NCBI GenBank assembly: GCA_004559845.1
Contig: SFWW01000089.1
Coordinates: 1-11,277 of the forward strand
Length of the DNA: 11,277 nucleotides
From: a bacterium
Lineage (GTDB): Bacteria > Bacteroidota > Bacteroidia > Bacteroidales > Muribaculaceae
Direction: 5' to 3'
Shown here in pieces: positions 1 to 6,549 of this stretch; positions within the stretch are counted from its first letter, which is position 1; the number at the start of each line of letters is the position of its first letter. The position numbers and the translations under genes are program-made. The notes below the pieces were generated by a model. It made no database searches. It was given only the letters and a program-made list of their open reading frames with translations, and was not told where the DNA came from.

Positions 1-290
1 CGCAAAAAGTCCTCCAACTCGTCCTCGATTTCTATGGTGTGCACTTGTGCATCGTCGGAGAGCAACCCTTCGGCAAGGCATTGCGCCGAGTAGCCCGAAA
101 AGGTGCCCAATTCCAGTATGCGCTCCGGTTTTGCCATGCGCACAAGCATTTTGAGCAAGCGCCCTTGCAAATGCCCCGAGCACATGCGCGAGTAGAGCAG
201 CCGCAGATGGGTGTCGCGCTCCAATCGGTAGAGATGCTCCGGTTCGGCATCAATATGGTTCAGAATATAGTCGTTGAGCTGTTCGTTCAT
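1..290 (-). CDS. SAM-dependent O-methyltransferase, partial (N-terminal part)
   Basis: Reading leftward from the ATG at 290 the frame stays open to the window edge (96 codons plus 2 bases), so the C-terminal half lies outside. Residues 58-76 contain ILELGTFSGYSAQCLAEGL, the glycine-rich SAM-binding motif I of class I methyltransferases, and VHTIEIEDE at 83-91 looks like the following strand with the acidic residue that holds the SAM ribose. The leader MNEQLNDYILNHIDAEPEHL and the YSRMCSGHLQGRLLKMLVRM helix match the caffeoyl-CoA/catechol O-methyltransferase-like family (Methyltransf_3/24), which is usually about 210 residues. The natural substrate is not predictable. The start overlaps the aroQ stop by four bases (ATGA), implying translational coupling in one transcript. 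Confidence 0.85.
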   Translation of the reverse strand, partial: MNEQLNDYILNHIDAEPEHLYRLERDTHLRLLYSRMCSGHLQGRLLKMLVRMAKPERILELGTFSGYSAQCLAEGLLSDDAQVHTIEIEDELEDFL

Positions 291-718
291 TTCTTCTTGG
301 CATTTTCAATGAGCCATTCCACGGCGCGTCGGTAGCTGTCGAGCCCGTAGCCGGCAATCACGGTGGCACACGCATCTTTAATCATCGACACGTGTCGGAA
401 AGACTCGCGTTCCATCACATTGCTAATGTGGGTTTCCACCACCGGCGCGGTGATAGCGCGAATGCAATCGGCAATGGCGATGGAATAGTGGGTGTAGGCG
501 CCGGCATTGAGCACGATGCCGCTGTGGTCGAAGCCCACCAGTTGCAATTGGTCGATGATAGCACCCTCGTGGTTGCTCTGAAACAGGGTAAATTCCACAT
601 CGGGATATTGCTGCACCAATTCAGCCAGATAGTCGTTGAGCGAACGGCTGCCATAGATGCCCGGTTCGCGCACGCCCACCAAATTCAGGTTTGGTCCGTT
701 GATAATCGATATCTTCAT
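287..718 (-). CDS. aroQ: 3-dehydroquinate dehydratase, type II
   Basis: This cytosolic enzyme converts 3-dehydroquinate to 3-dehydroshikimate, the third step of the shikimate pathway to aromatic amino acids. At 143 residues it has the normal length for the dodecameric type II family. Family signatures are visible in order: NGPNLNLVG (7-15), the lid with R17 and the catalytic tyrosine Y22 (REPGIYGS), FQSNHEG (46-52), LNAGAYTHYS (70-79) with N71 and H77, and VETHISNV (94-101) with E95 and H97. No catalytic residue appears to be missing. It begins 142 bases from a divergent gene, with a -7 box candidate at 747-754. Its stop overlaps the start of the O-methyltransferase, so the two are probably one operon. 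Confidence 0.97.
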   Translation of the reverse strand: MKISIINGPNLNLVGVREPGIYGSRSLNDYLAELVQQYPDVEFTLFQSNHEGAIIDQLQLVGFDHSGIVLNAGAYTHYSIAIADCIRAITAPVVETHISNVMERESFRHVSMIKDACATVIAGYGLDSYRRAVEWLIENAKKK

Positions 719-746
719 TTCTTAGTGTTTTGGTAAATAACCACCA

Positions 747-754
747 CAAAGTTA
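747..754 (-). promoter_or_regulatory. Candidate -7 promoter box for aroQ
   Basis: On the minus strand these bases read TAACTTTG, a full match to the Bacteroidetes -7 consensus TAnnTTTG, 28 bases before the aroQ start. No clear TTTG sits at the expected -33 distance on this strand. The box is one arm of a 13-bp inverted repeat (744-756 with 795-807). Confidence 0.55.
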
Positions 755-772
755 ATTATTTTTAAGTATAAA

Positions 773-804
773 TTTTCAATTTGAATCGTTTTTTATTAAC
801 TTTG
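773..804 (+). promoter_or_regulatory. Candidate promoter for the YARHG gene
   Basis: TAACTTTG at 797-804 matches the Bacteroidetes -7 consensus TAnnTTTG. TTTT at 773-776, 20 bases upstream, is a one-mismatch -33 element. The start codon is at 861, giving a leader of roughly 45 bases that is AT-rich and has no Shine-Dalgarno sequence. The box is the right arm of the inverted repeat shared with the aroQ promoter. Confidence 0.6.
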
Positions 805-860
805 TGGGCACACTAAATCCATATTAGTTATTCACCATTATTAATCAATATTTTGTAGAT

Positions 861-1262
861 ATGAAAAAGTTATCAAAAATCCTCTGCACACTTGCCATTA
901 TGCTGATTGCCTCAGCTTCAGTTGGAGAATGGGTGGCTTCGGCACAAGTGCCCTCCATCCCTCGCTCAAGCAAATCTCGCAGTAAATCTCGCTCCAGCTC
1001 CAATGTGGTGTGGGGCACACAATACGATTGGCTGTCGACCCAATATGTTACCTATTCCGATATCCAATATTTAGACCGCGGACAAGTGCGCGTGCTCAAA
1101 AATTCGATTTATGCGCGCCATGGCTACAAATTTAAAGACAAAAACTTGCGCTCCTATTTCAATAGCCAATACTGGTATAACGGCTATCGCTCCTCCATTC
1201 CATCGAGGGAATTCAACAAAGTGGAGCAATACAATATCCAATTTTTAGCACGCTACGAATAA
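861..1262 (+). CDS. Secreted YARHG-domain protein
   Basis: The 133-residue product begins with a signal peptide (MKKLSKILCTLAIMLIAS, cleavage likely after ASA at 26-28, before Q29). A short linker follows that is very rich in serine, lysine and arginine (36-47). The C-terminal half holds the YARHG domain that names its family: LKNSIYARHGYKF (79-91) followed by LRSYF (96-100) and QYWYNGY (103-109). The domain occurs in exported proteins of many bacteria, often near peptidases or other envelope enzymes. Its molecular role is not established, and an extracytoplasmic binding function is only a guess. The next gene, an exported M15-type peptidase, starts 13 bases downstream, so the two are probably co-transcribed from the promoter near 800. 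Confidence 0.85.
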   Translation: MKKLSKILCTLAIMLIASASVGEWVASAQVPSIPRSSKSRSKSRSSSNVVWGTQYDWLSTQYVTYSDIQYLDRGQVRVLKNSIYARHGYKFKDKNLRSYFNSQYWYNGYRSSIPSREFNKVEQYNIQFLARYE

Positions 1263-1275
1263 ATTAGTGCGCCTT

Positions 1276-2118
1276 ATGAAATGGTATGCCAAAACGATGC
1301 ACGCTCTGCTCATTGGAGCGGTGCTGATGGGCGTGACGCTGAATTGTTCGTCGAAGCCAAAACAAAATGATGCATCATCGGCGTCGACAGAAGCCGTGGC
1401 ATCTTCGCCGGAAAATAAAGCCGCCACCGGTGATATCCCGCCAGGGGCAAAAGCGCTGATGAAGGCTTATCCCGACTTTGTGAAGGGGTATCGCGACAAC
1501 AAACTCATTATGGCCGACGGCTCCACTTTGGTGTATGACGATGGAAAAGAAAAAACCTTCGACCAGCGCCTCAACAATGCCGACCCCGAAGATATGTTTA
1601 CCATCCCCTACGACACCAATAATTGGGCCCCCGGCTATCTGCACGACCCCGGGCGCATCCGCTGTGAAGCGCTCTACAAGAAGATGTATGGCGCCTCTGC
1701 CGCAGCGGTGCAGCGCACTTTGGTGCCCGTGAAATGGTTTGGACAAACGGTGCGATTCACCAAGGTAAATGGTGCTGCCGATGCCCTGCGCAAGGTGGCT
1801 GCAGAACTCGCCAAACACCCGGAATTGAAGAAATATTTAAAGTCGAGCGGCTCGTTTTATTGGCGACAAGTGCGTTTTGCCAATCGGCTGAGCGCACACT
1901 CCTTCGGTATGACCATCGACATCGGCGTAAACTACAGCGACTATTGGGGTTTCAAAACACGCAATCACAGCGAAACCACCAAAGGTATCAAATACTACAA
2001 TCGCTTTCCGCGCACTCTGGTGCAAATATTTGAAAAACACGGCTTTGTGTGGGGAGGCAGATGGTATCACTACGACACGATGCACTTCGAATATCGCCCC
2101 GAATATTTCGTAAAGTGA
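1276..2118 (+). CDS. M15-family peptidase (D-alanyl-D-alanine carboxypeptidase-like), exported
   Basis: From the ATG at 1276 the product is 280 residues; an in-frame GTG at 1267 would add three. The N-terminus (MKWYAKTMHALLIGAVLMGVTLNCSS) is a signal sequence with a cysteine at 24, so it may be a lipoprotein although the lipobox (TLNC) is poor. A low-complexity Ser/Ala/Glu linker follows. The C-terminal domain has the zinc site of M15 peptidases: SAHSFGMTID gives ligands H208 and D215 (H-x6-D), and YDTMHFEYRPEY gives the probable base D267 and third ligand H270 (D-x-x-H). This is the VanY/phage-endolysin type of peptidase, which cleaves D-Ala or L-Ala-D-Glu bonds of peptidoglycan stems; the exact bond cannot be told. 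It likely acts in the periplasm. It follows the YARHG gene by 13 bases. Confidence 0.87.
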   Translation: MKWYAKTMHALLIGAVLMGVTLNCSSKPKQNDASSASTEAVASSPENKAATGDIPPGAKALMKAYPDFVKGYRDNKLIMADGSTLVYDDGKEKTFDQRLNNADPEDMFTIPYDTNNWAPGYLHDPGRIRCEALYKKMYGASAAAVQRTLVPVKWFGQTVRFTKVNGAADALRKVAAELAKHPELKKYLKSSGSFYWRQVRFANRLSAHSFGMTIDIGVNYSDYWGFKTRNHSETTKGIKYYNRFPRTLVQIFEKHGFVWGGRWYHYDTMHFEYRPEYFVK

Positions 2119-2247
2119 AAAAATAGTCGTTTGAGCAGTTAAGAAGGACTGTCGCGAGCAGTTATCGCTCGCCGGAAGTTAAGATAAACGTCTTGCTCCC
2201 TCGCCCCTCATTCCTTCACCCTAATCGTCACTACGAAAGCAAATCAT

Positions 2248-2279
2248 GTCCCTACCGCCCCAAACCCGCCGGTAGGGAC
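2248..2279. repeat. 10-bp inverted repeat (hairpin) next to the REP modules
   Basis: GTCCCTACCG at 2248-2257 is perfectly complementary to CGGTAGGGAC at 2270-2279, with a 12-base loop. The right arm runs directly into the first 52-base module (TTTTGGTTACC...), in the same place where AGGGACGGTTCTTTTGG precedes the second module. It may therefore be a diverged relative of the REP unit. Confidence 0.6.
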
Positions 2280-2331
2280 TTTTGGTTACCACTTGCTATA
2301 TATATAGCACCCCCTCCTTCCACAGACCAAA
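2280..2331. repeat. REP-linked module, copy A
   Basis: A 52-base module beginning TTTTGGTTACCACTTGCT and ending CCTTCCACAGACCAAA. Its centre, TGCTATATATATAGCA at 2294-2309, is a perfect 16-base palindrome. A second copy with a different AT-rich centre lies at 2363-2416. Confidence 0.75.
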
Positions 2332-2347
2332 GTTACTATGTTTGTAA

Positions 2348-2432
2348 CCAAAGGGACGGTTCTTTTGGTTACCACTTGCTAAATATTTAAAGCACCCCCT
2401 CCTTCCACAGACCAAAAGAACCGTCCCTTTGG
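2348..2432. repeat. Head-to-head pair of REP units (22-bp perfect inverted repeat)
   Basis: Bases 2348-2369 (CCAAAGGGACGGTTCTTTTG followed by GT) are the exact reverse complement of 2411-2432, with 41 bases between. Each arm is the unit that occurs three more times after the transposase. A single unit can itself fold, since CCAAAAG can pair with CTTTGG around AACCGTCC with one bulged A. A head-to-head pair of REP units is the arrangement known as a BIME. The interval also contains module copy B. Confidence 0.85.
2363..2416. repeat. REP-linked module, copy B
   Basis: This 54-base stretch repeats the module of 2280-2331: TTTTGGTTACCACTTGCT, then an AT-rich centre (AAATATTTAAA here, ATATATATA in copy A), then GCACCCCCTCCTTCCACAG and ACCAAA. 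Only the centre differs, and in both copies it is flanked by TGCT and AGCA so it can pair with itself. It overlaps both arms of the inverted REP pair. Confidence 0.8.
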
Positions 2433-2471
2433 TGCTTTGGAGTCCGGGATTGTTAGAAATTACACGATTTG

Positions 2472-2503
2472 TTTGGAATGTTGTTTCATAATTGATAAAT
2501 TTG
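2472..2503 (+). promoter_or_regulatory. Promoter of the REP-associated transposase
   Basis: TTTG at 2472-2475 (and another at 2468-2471) lies 20 bases before TAAATTTG at 2496-2503. This is a complete match to the Bacteroidetes vegetative promoter in both boxes and spacing, and the start codon follows 25 bases later. It is the best promoter in the window and indicates that the transposase has its own transcript. Confidence 0.75.
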
Positions 2504-2528
2504 CTTGAGATTTAAAGACTAAAACTAT

Positions 2529-3350
2529 ATGTCAAGAAAAAGCCGAGAAATCAGTCCTACTGGCGTATACCACGTGATGCTGCGCGGCATCAATCGTGGC
2601 AGAATTTTTGATGATGAGCAGGACTGTCGCAAGTTTGTGAAAATCCTCCGTCAAGTCACACATCCCAAGGACAAAGACGATGCTCCGATGCCACCATATT
2701 GCTCCATCTACGCCTACTGCCTGATGGATAACCACATTCACCTACTCATAGCAGAAGGCACAGAATCGCTGTCAAACACGATGAAACGCATAGGTGTGGC
2801 ATACGTGAGCTACTACAACAAACGTAACGAGCGTCTGGGACCACTCTTTCATGACCGCTTCCGAAGCGAGGCTGTGGCAGATGCTGGCTACTTTATCAAT
2901 TTGCTGAGATATGTGCACTGCAATCCCGTAGAGGCGGGAATAGTTGAACACCCCTCTCAATATCAGTGGAGCAGCTGGCATGAGTATGATGGTTCTATAA
3001 AAGCCAACTGCGTTTGCGACCACACATTACCATTTACAGGCATGAACCGAGAAGAGGTGTGTGAACTGGTGCTGAACGTGAGCGAAAAACAAATCCCCCA
3101 ACCCCGAATCAGTCAGCGTCGCTTAACCGATACCGAAGCCACAGAAATTCTGCAACGAATTTGTGGTGAAGAGCCTGTGCTGAATATGCCAAAAGAACGT
3201 CAAAAAAAGGTGGTTGAAAACGCTTATGCAGCAGGCGTAGGTTTACGCCAATTATCAAGAATCACAAAAATAAGCTATGGAGCAATCGGTGTACTGCGCA
3301 GAAGATCATACAGCAAAACAAACAACGAACCAAAAGAACCGTCCCTTTGA
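2529..3350 (+). CDS. REP-associated tyrosine transposase (RAYT, Y1_Tnp family)
   Basis: The 273-residue product is a single-strand-specific HUH nuclease related to the IS200/IS605 TnpA enzymes, of the type thought to mobilise REP/BIME repeats. Visible marks are the N-terminal TGVYHVMLRGINRGRIF, the metal-binding HUH motif in YCLMDNHIHLLI (H69 and H71), and the catalytic-tyrosine helix AYVSYYNKRN (Y95 or Y96) followed by RLGPLFHDRFRSEAV (102-116). LLRYVHCNPVEAGIV (125-139) completes the family core. Residues 236-258 (GVGLRQLSRITKISYGAIGVLRR) form a helix-turn-helix found in longer RAYTs. The last 12 residues (SKTNNEPKEPSL) and the stop codon are encoded by the first of three 44-bp tandem repeats, so the tail is repeat-derived. 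All catalytic elements seem present, so it is probably functional. It stands alone on its own promoter. Confidence 0.93.
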   Translation: MSRKSREISPTGVYHVMLRGINRGRIFDDEQDCRKFVKILRQVTHPKDKDDAPMPPYCSIYAYCLMDNHIHLLIAEGTESLSNTMKRIGVAYVSYYNKRNERLGPLFHDRFRSEAVADAGYFINLLRYVHCNPVEAGIVEHPSQYQWSSWHEYDGSIKANCVCDHTLPFTGMNREEVCELVLNVSEKQIPQPRISQRRLTDTEATEILQRICGEEPVLNMPKERQKKVVENAYAAGVGLRQLSRITKISYGAIGVLRRRSYSKTNNEPKEPSL

Positions 3351-3442
3351 TTTCCAGCAAAACAAATAACGAACCAAAAGAACCGTCCCTTTGATTTCCA
3401 GCAAAGCAAACAACAAACCAAAAGAACCGTCCCTTTGATTTC
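3311..3442. repeat. Three 44-bp tandem repeats carrying REP units
   Basis: Units at 3311-3354, 3355-3398 and 3399-3442 are nearly identical (CAGCAAAACAAACAACGAAC at the start, CCCTTTGATTTC at the end). They differ at only a few positions, such as C to T in unit 2 and two A/G changes in unit 3. Each contains the unit ACCAAAAGAACCGTCCCTTTG (3329-3349, 3373-3393, 3417-3437) in the same orientation, identical to the right arm upstream of the gene. There are no spacers, so this is not a CRISPR array. Because 44 is not a multiple of three, successive units would be read in different frames; only unit 1 is coding. Confidence 0.93.
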
Positions 3443-3619
3443 TCGGAGTACCATTAGCTGGTTATGCACCCCACCACCAAATCGCCTTCGGAGATGGCGT
3501 ATTGTATTGTGGGCAAGCGAAGGCGAAACCTGAAGCGCGGCTTGGAGAAAGCAAAGCAAAAAAAAGAGCCTCGGTTGGTGGCAATTCCCAACCAATCCCA
3601 ACTGTTACACACTAACAAT

Positions 3620-3655
3620 AACCCCAAAACCGTGTGCGCAGCGTGGTTTGGGGTT
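3620..3655. terminator. Hairpin, possible bidirectional terminator
   Basis: AACCCCAAAACC at 3620-3631 pairs with GGTTTGGGGTT at 3645-3655 (nine continuous pairs, then two more past a bulged A; 13-base loop). There is no long T-tract after it, so intrinsic termination is uncertain. Its place between the transposase locus and the receptor promoter suggests it separates the two transcripts. Confidence 0.35.
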
Positions 3656-3740
3656 GAAATAATGGTGACAATATTTTGACAAAAATGTAAAAATGCGGCA
3701 TTTATTTCGGGGTTTTATGATGTAGTTTCAAAAATTTTAG

Positions 3741-3748
3741 TAATTTTG
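3741..3748 (+). promoter_or_regulatory. Candidate -7 box for the TonB receptor/lipoprotein operon
   Basis: TAATTTTG matches the -7 consensus TAnnTTTG. The -33 element is weak: TTTT at 3713-3716 is 24 bases away. The box overlaps a 9-bp inverted repeat (GTTTCAAAA at 3725-3733 with TTTTGAAAC at 3744-3752). That repeat sits inside an outer pair TTATGATG (3715-3722) and CATCATAA (3774-3781), which could be an operator. The leader to the ATG at 3814 would be about 60 bases. Confidence 0.45.
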
Positions 3749-3813
3749 AAACTTGCTAACAAATTTTCAATGCCATCATAAGAATTTCAACATTAACACT
3801 AATATATTCATTT

Positions 3814-6105
3814 ATGAAACTAAAACTGTTTTTGCTACTCACCCTGCTTTTGAGTGCCTCCGGCGGCTTTGCGCAAACCGGAGTGCAAGGCACGGTGATT
3901 GATGCCAAGAGCGGACTTCCCGTGGCGGGTGCTACGGTAATGCTCGACAACCAGGGCAATACCGTAACAACCGGTCCTTCGGGCGACTTCCTGATTAACG
4001 ATGCACAACCGGGAAGCGACGTGCTGCTCGTGATTGGCTATGGTTACAAGGACTGTGAAACTGCAGTGGAAATTCCTGCCAAAGGGATTTTTAATGTGGG
4101 CACAATCCGACTTACCGTTTCGGCTTTCAACCCCATGGCGCAAAGCTCGGGCGATGACCAAAACGATGTGATTATCTCTGAATCGCAGCTGGAAGATGAA
4201 GAAGGCAACCAGCAAGCCGTGGCCACCCTATCCGGTGCCTCCGACAATCCCTTCTATCAGTCGGCAAGCTACAATTTCAGCGTGATGCGTTTCCGCATTC
4301 GCGGCTACAATTCGGAGTACACCCAGCAATATATTAATGGTGTGTATTTCAACGATGCCGCTCGTGGTCGCTTCAATTTTTCAATGCTTGGCGGCTTGAA
4401 TCAAGCCTTCAAGAGCAAAGCTATTGGTTTGGGTCTCGACACGCGTAGTTATGCCTTGGGCGAAGTGGGCGGTGCCAACAATATCAGCACCCTTGCCAAA
4501 AACTATGCTCCGGGCTTTAGAGGTAGCGTGGCATACACCAACAGCAACTACCGCTGGCGTGGTATGGCCACCTATAGCACCGGGTTGATGCCCAGCGGAT
4601 GGGCGGTAACACTCAGTGCTATCGGACGCTATGCCTCCGAAGGCGTGGTGCCGGGCTCGTTTTATAAGAGCTGGGGCTACTTCCTCGCCGTGCAAAAAGA
4701 TATCAACACCAAGCACAGCATAGCCCTCACCACATGGGGCGCCCCCACCCGCCGTGCCAGCAATTCCGCCACCTTCGAAGAATGCTATCGCCTCACCGGC
4801 AACACACTCTATAATAGCAACTGGGGCTGGCAAGAAGGCAAAAAACGCAACGCTCGCGAAGTGGAAGCCTTCGACCCAACCGTGATTCTCAACTGGCTCT
4901 GGAAGCCCAACAACAACACCTCGCTCAATACCGGCGTGGCATTCCATAAGTCGTTTTACGCTTCCAGCGCGCTCAACTGGTATAATGCGGCAGACCCGCG
5001 TCCCGACTACTATCGCTATTTGCCCAGCTACTGGACCGACCCCAACATCGCCGCCATCTACGACGAACGCTGGACCGGCGACGACGATACTTATCGCCAA
5101 CTGAATTGGGACAGTTTCTATCAGGTGAACTACCTCAACGAGATGGAAGGTAAGGGCTCGAGCTATATCCTCGAAAACCGTCACAGCAATCAAGCCAGCT
5201 GGCAACTCAACAGCAACCTTAATATGCGAATCAACAACAACCTTTCGCTGCAAGGTGGCGTGGGCGCCAACTACACTTGTTCGTCGTACTACAAAACCAT
5301 CAAAGACTTGCTCGGCGGCACTTACTGGAGCGACTACGACCAATACTCCGAACGCGACTTCCCCGACAACCCCGATATGGCGCAAAACGACCTCAATAAT
5401 CCTAACCGCAAAGTGGGCGTGGACGACCGCTTCGGTTACGACTACAATATCAACCAAATCAGCACCGACTTGTGGGTGCAAAACTCTTGGAATTTTGCCA
5501 AATGGGATATCTCCTACGGTGTGAAGGGTAGCTTCACCCAATATCAGCGCGACGGCTTTATGCGCAATGGTCGCGCGCCCGAAAATTCCTACGGCAAAGG
5601 CAAATCACACTCCTTCTTTAATTATGGCGCTAAAGCCGCTGTGATGTTTAAAATCGATGGTCGCAACAGCATCGTGGCTCACGGCTATTATGGCACACGC
5701 GCTCCGCTGAGCTACAATGCCTACGTGTCGCCGCGCATTAAAGACGATGTGATTTCCAACCTCAATAGCGAAATCATCGCTTCCGGCGACATTTCCTACA
5801 ACTGGAACTTCCGCAATTTTAAAGGCGTGGTAACCGGTTTCTACACCGATATGAGAAAGGGCACCGAACGCACTTCCTTCTACGACGACCTCGCCAGCAC
5901 CTTTATGAACTATGCACTCACCAATGTGCACAAAGTGTTTAAAGGCGTGGAAGTGGGCGTGAGCTACAAACTCACTCCCAACCTCACCGTTTCGGCTGCC
6001 GCCAACATCGGTAGATATCAATACAAAAACCGACCCATCGGCACCCGCGCAAGAAGCCTACTGCCTTGCCTTCAACTACACCGGGCCGCACATGTGGTTC
6101 TTTGA
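3814..6105 (+). pseudogene. TonB-dependent outer-membrane receptor, frameshifted (main part)
   Basis: The gene begins with a signal peptide (MKLKLFLLLTLLLSASGGFA, cleavage before Q21). A carboxypeptidase-regulatory-like beta sandwich follows at about 22-100 (GVQGTVIDAKSGLPVAGATV), then a plug domain (about 118-250, with FRIRGYNSEYTQQYINGVYF and GEVGGANNI), then barrel strands rich in aromatic residues. Such receptors import ligands through the outer membrane using TonB energy. The classical VVVGYG segment of SusC is absent, so it belongs to the related receptor type that is paired with DUF5689 lipoproteins. Near 6043-6049 the barrel reading leaves this frame: after NRPIGTR the frame gives a short nonsense tail (ARSLLPCLQLHRAAHVVL) and stops, while barrel sequence continues in the next frame. 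From memory of the family, a loop of perhaps 20-30 residues also seems missing there. Either a true deletion or an assembly error is possible. Confidence 0.85.
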
Positions 6106-6481
6106 AGTGAATGGCTCGTGGATGAATCGCGCCTACGTTGACCTCTCTCCCGTGCGCCACGAATCGATGCCCGACCTGTGGAAGGTGTGCAACAGCGAGG
6201 AAGAATTGCAACAGCGCATCAAAGAAATCAGCGCCCAAGACAAGCTCAACGAAGCGCTCGTGATTAATATGAGCCTTGGCAAACTGATTTACCTCAACCG
6301 CACCGCATCGCTCAACCTCAACCTGAGCATCAACAACCTGCTCGACAACCGCATTATCCAAACCGGCGGTTACCAACAGGGACGCTTCGACTACACCAAC
6401 TTCACCACCTCCAAATATCCTAATAAATACTATTATGCACAGGGTATTCGCATCTTCTTGAATGCCGGTGTGAGGTTCTAA
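6044..6481 (+). pseudogene. C-terminal barrel fragment of the same TonB receptor, shifted frame
   Basis: Read in the frame of the ATG at 6092, the sequence from about 6044 gives PAQEAYCLAFNYTGPHMWFF, then NGSWMNRAYVDLSPVRHE and finally YYYAQGIRIFLNAGVRF, ending in the terminal phenylalanine typical of the last barrel strand recognised by the BAM complex. LNLNLSINNLLDNRIIQTGG is the usual penultimate region of TonB receptors. There is no signal peptide or start signal of its own, so this is the detached tail of the gene at 3814 and not a separate gene. Restoring the frame needs a net gain of 3n+2 bases or loss of 3n+1. If only the assembly is wrong, the joined product would be roughly 890-910 residues. 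Confidence 0.85.
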
Positions 6482-6549
6482 GCAAATTTTTCACTTCTAC
6501 AGTTTTTACATTAATAAATATTTGACAATAAAAAACAATCACATACATT

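Larger units (their letters stand above)
2119..2528. other. 410-bp intergenic region, repeat-rich
   Basis: No gene is supported here. The first 75 bases hold a short hairpin (GCGAGC at 2154-2159 pairing with GCTCGC at 2167-2172) without a T-tract, so it is a poor terminator. From 2248 to 2432 the sequence consists of hairpins and two copies of a roughly 53-base module linked to the transposase repeats (listed separately). An open frame at 2193-2390 only reads through these repeats. The transposase promoter occupies 2468-2503. Confidence 0.7.
2248..3442 (+). mobile_element. RAYT/REP locus (transposase with its flanking REP repeats)
   Basis: The transposase gene is bracketed by five copies of a 21-base unit: an inverted pair on the left and three direct copies on the right. 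Known RAYT loci have the same plan, where a non-transposing tyrosine transposase sits beside the REP/BIME sequences it processes. The outer limits given are those of the visible repeats and not demonstrated ends; no target-site duplication was seen. Confidence 0.7.
3443..3813. other. 371-bp intergenic region before the TonB receptor
   Basis: The left part (3443-3600) has mixed base composition and allows a 71-residue basic open frame (3464-3679, beginning MHPTTKSPSEMAYCIVGKRR). That frame has no recognisable domain, no promoter and no start signal, and I do not call it a gene; it may be decayed sequence. A hairpin lies at 3620-3655. From about 3660 the sequence becomes very AT-rich and contains the receptor leader with its -7 box and nested inverted repeats. 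Confidence 0.5.

Noticed and set aside
2154..2172. Terminator for the M15 peptidase gene
   Set aside because: The stem is only six pairs with no following T-run; it is too weak to call.
2193..2390. Small plus-strand open frame of 65 codons before the transposase
   Set aside because: It lies wholly over the hairpin and REP-linked modules and has no promoter or recognisable protein feature.
3311..3442. CRISPR array
   Set aside because: The three 44-bp units are directly abutting with no unique spacers, and one unit is part of a coding sequence.
3275..3601. Minus-strand open frame of 108 codons across the tandem repeats
   Set aside because: It reads the same 44-bp repeat in three different frames (giving KGTVLLV, KGRFFWF and RDGSFGS), which is a by-product of the repeat length and not a protein.
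4381..5541. Long open frame (386 codons) on the minus strand inside the TonB receptor
   Set aside because: Its valine/alanine/glycine/histidine-rich translation is what the antisense of this codon usage produces; there is no signal, domain or promoter, and the plus strand is clearly coding.
6024..6050. Programmed ribosomal frameshift in the TonB receptor
   Set aside because: There is no slippery heptamer in the right phase (TAC AAA AAC does not fit X XXY YYZ), and the shift needed is +1 (or -2), not -1. TonB receptors of this kind are not known to use recoding.
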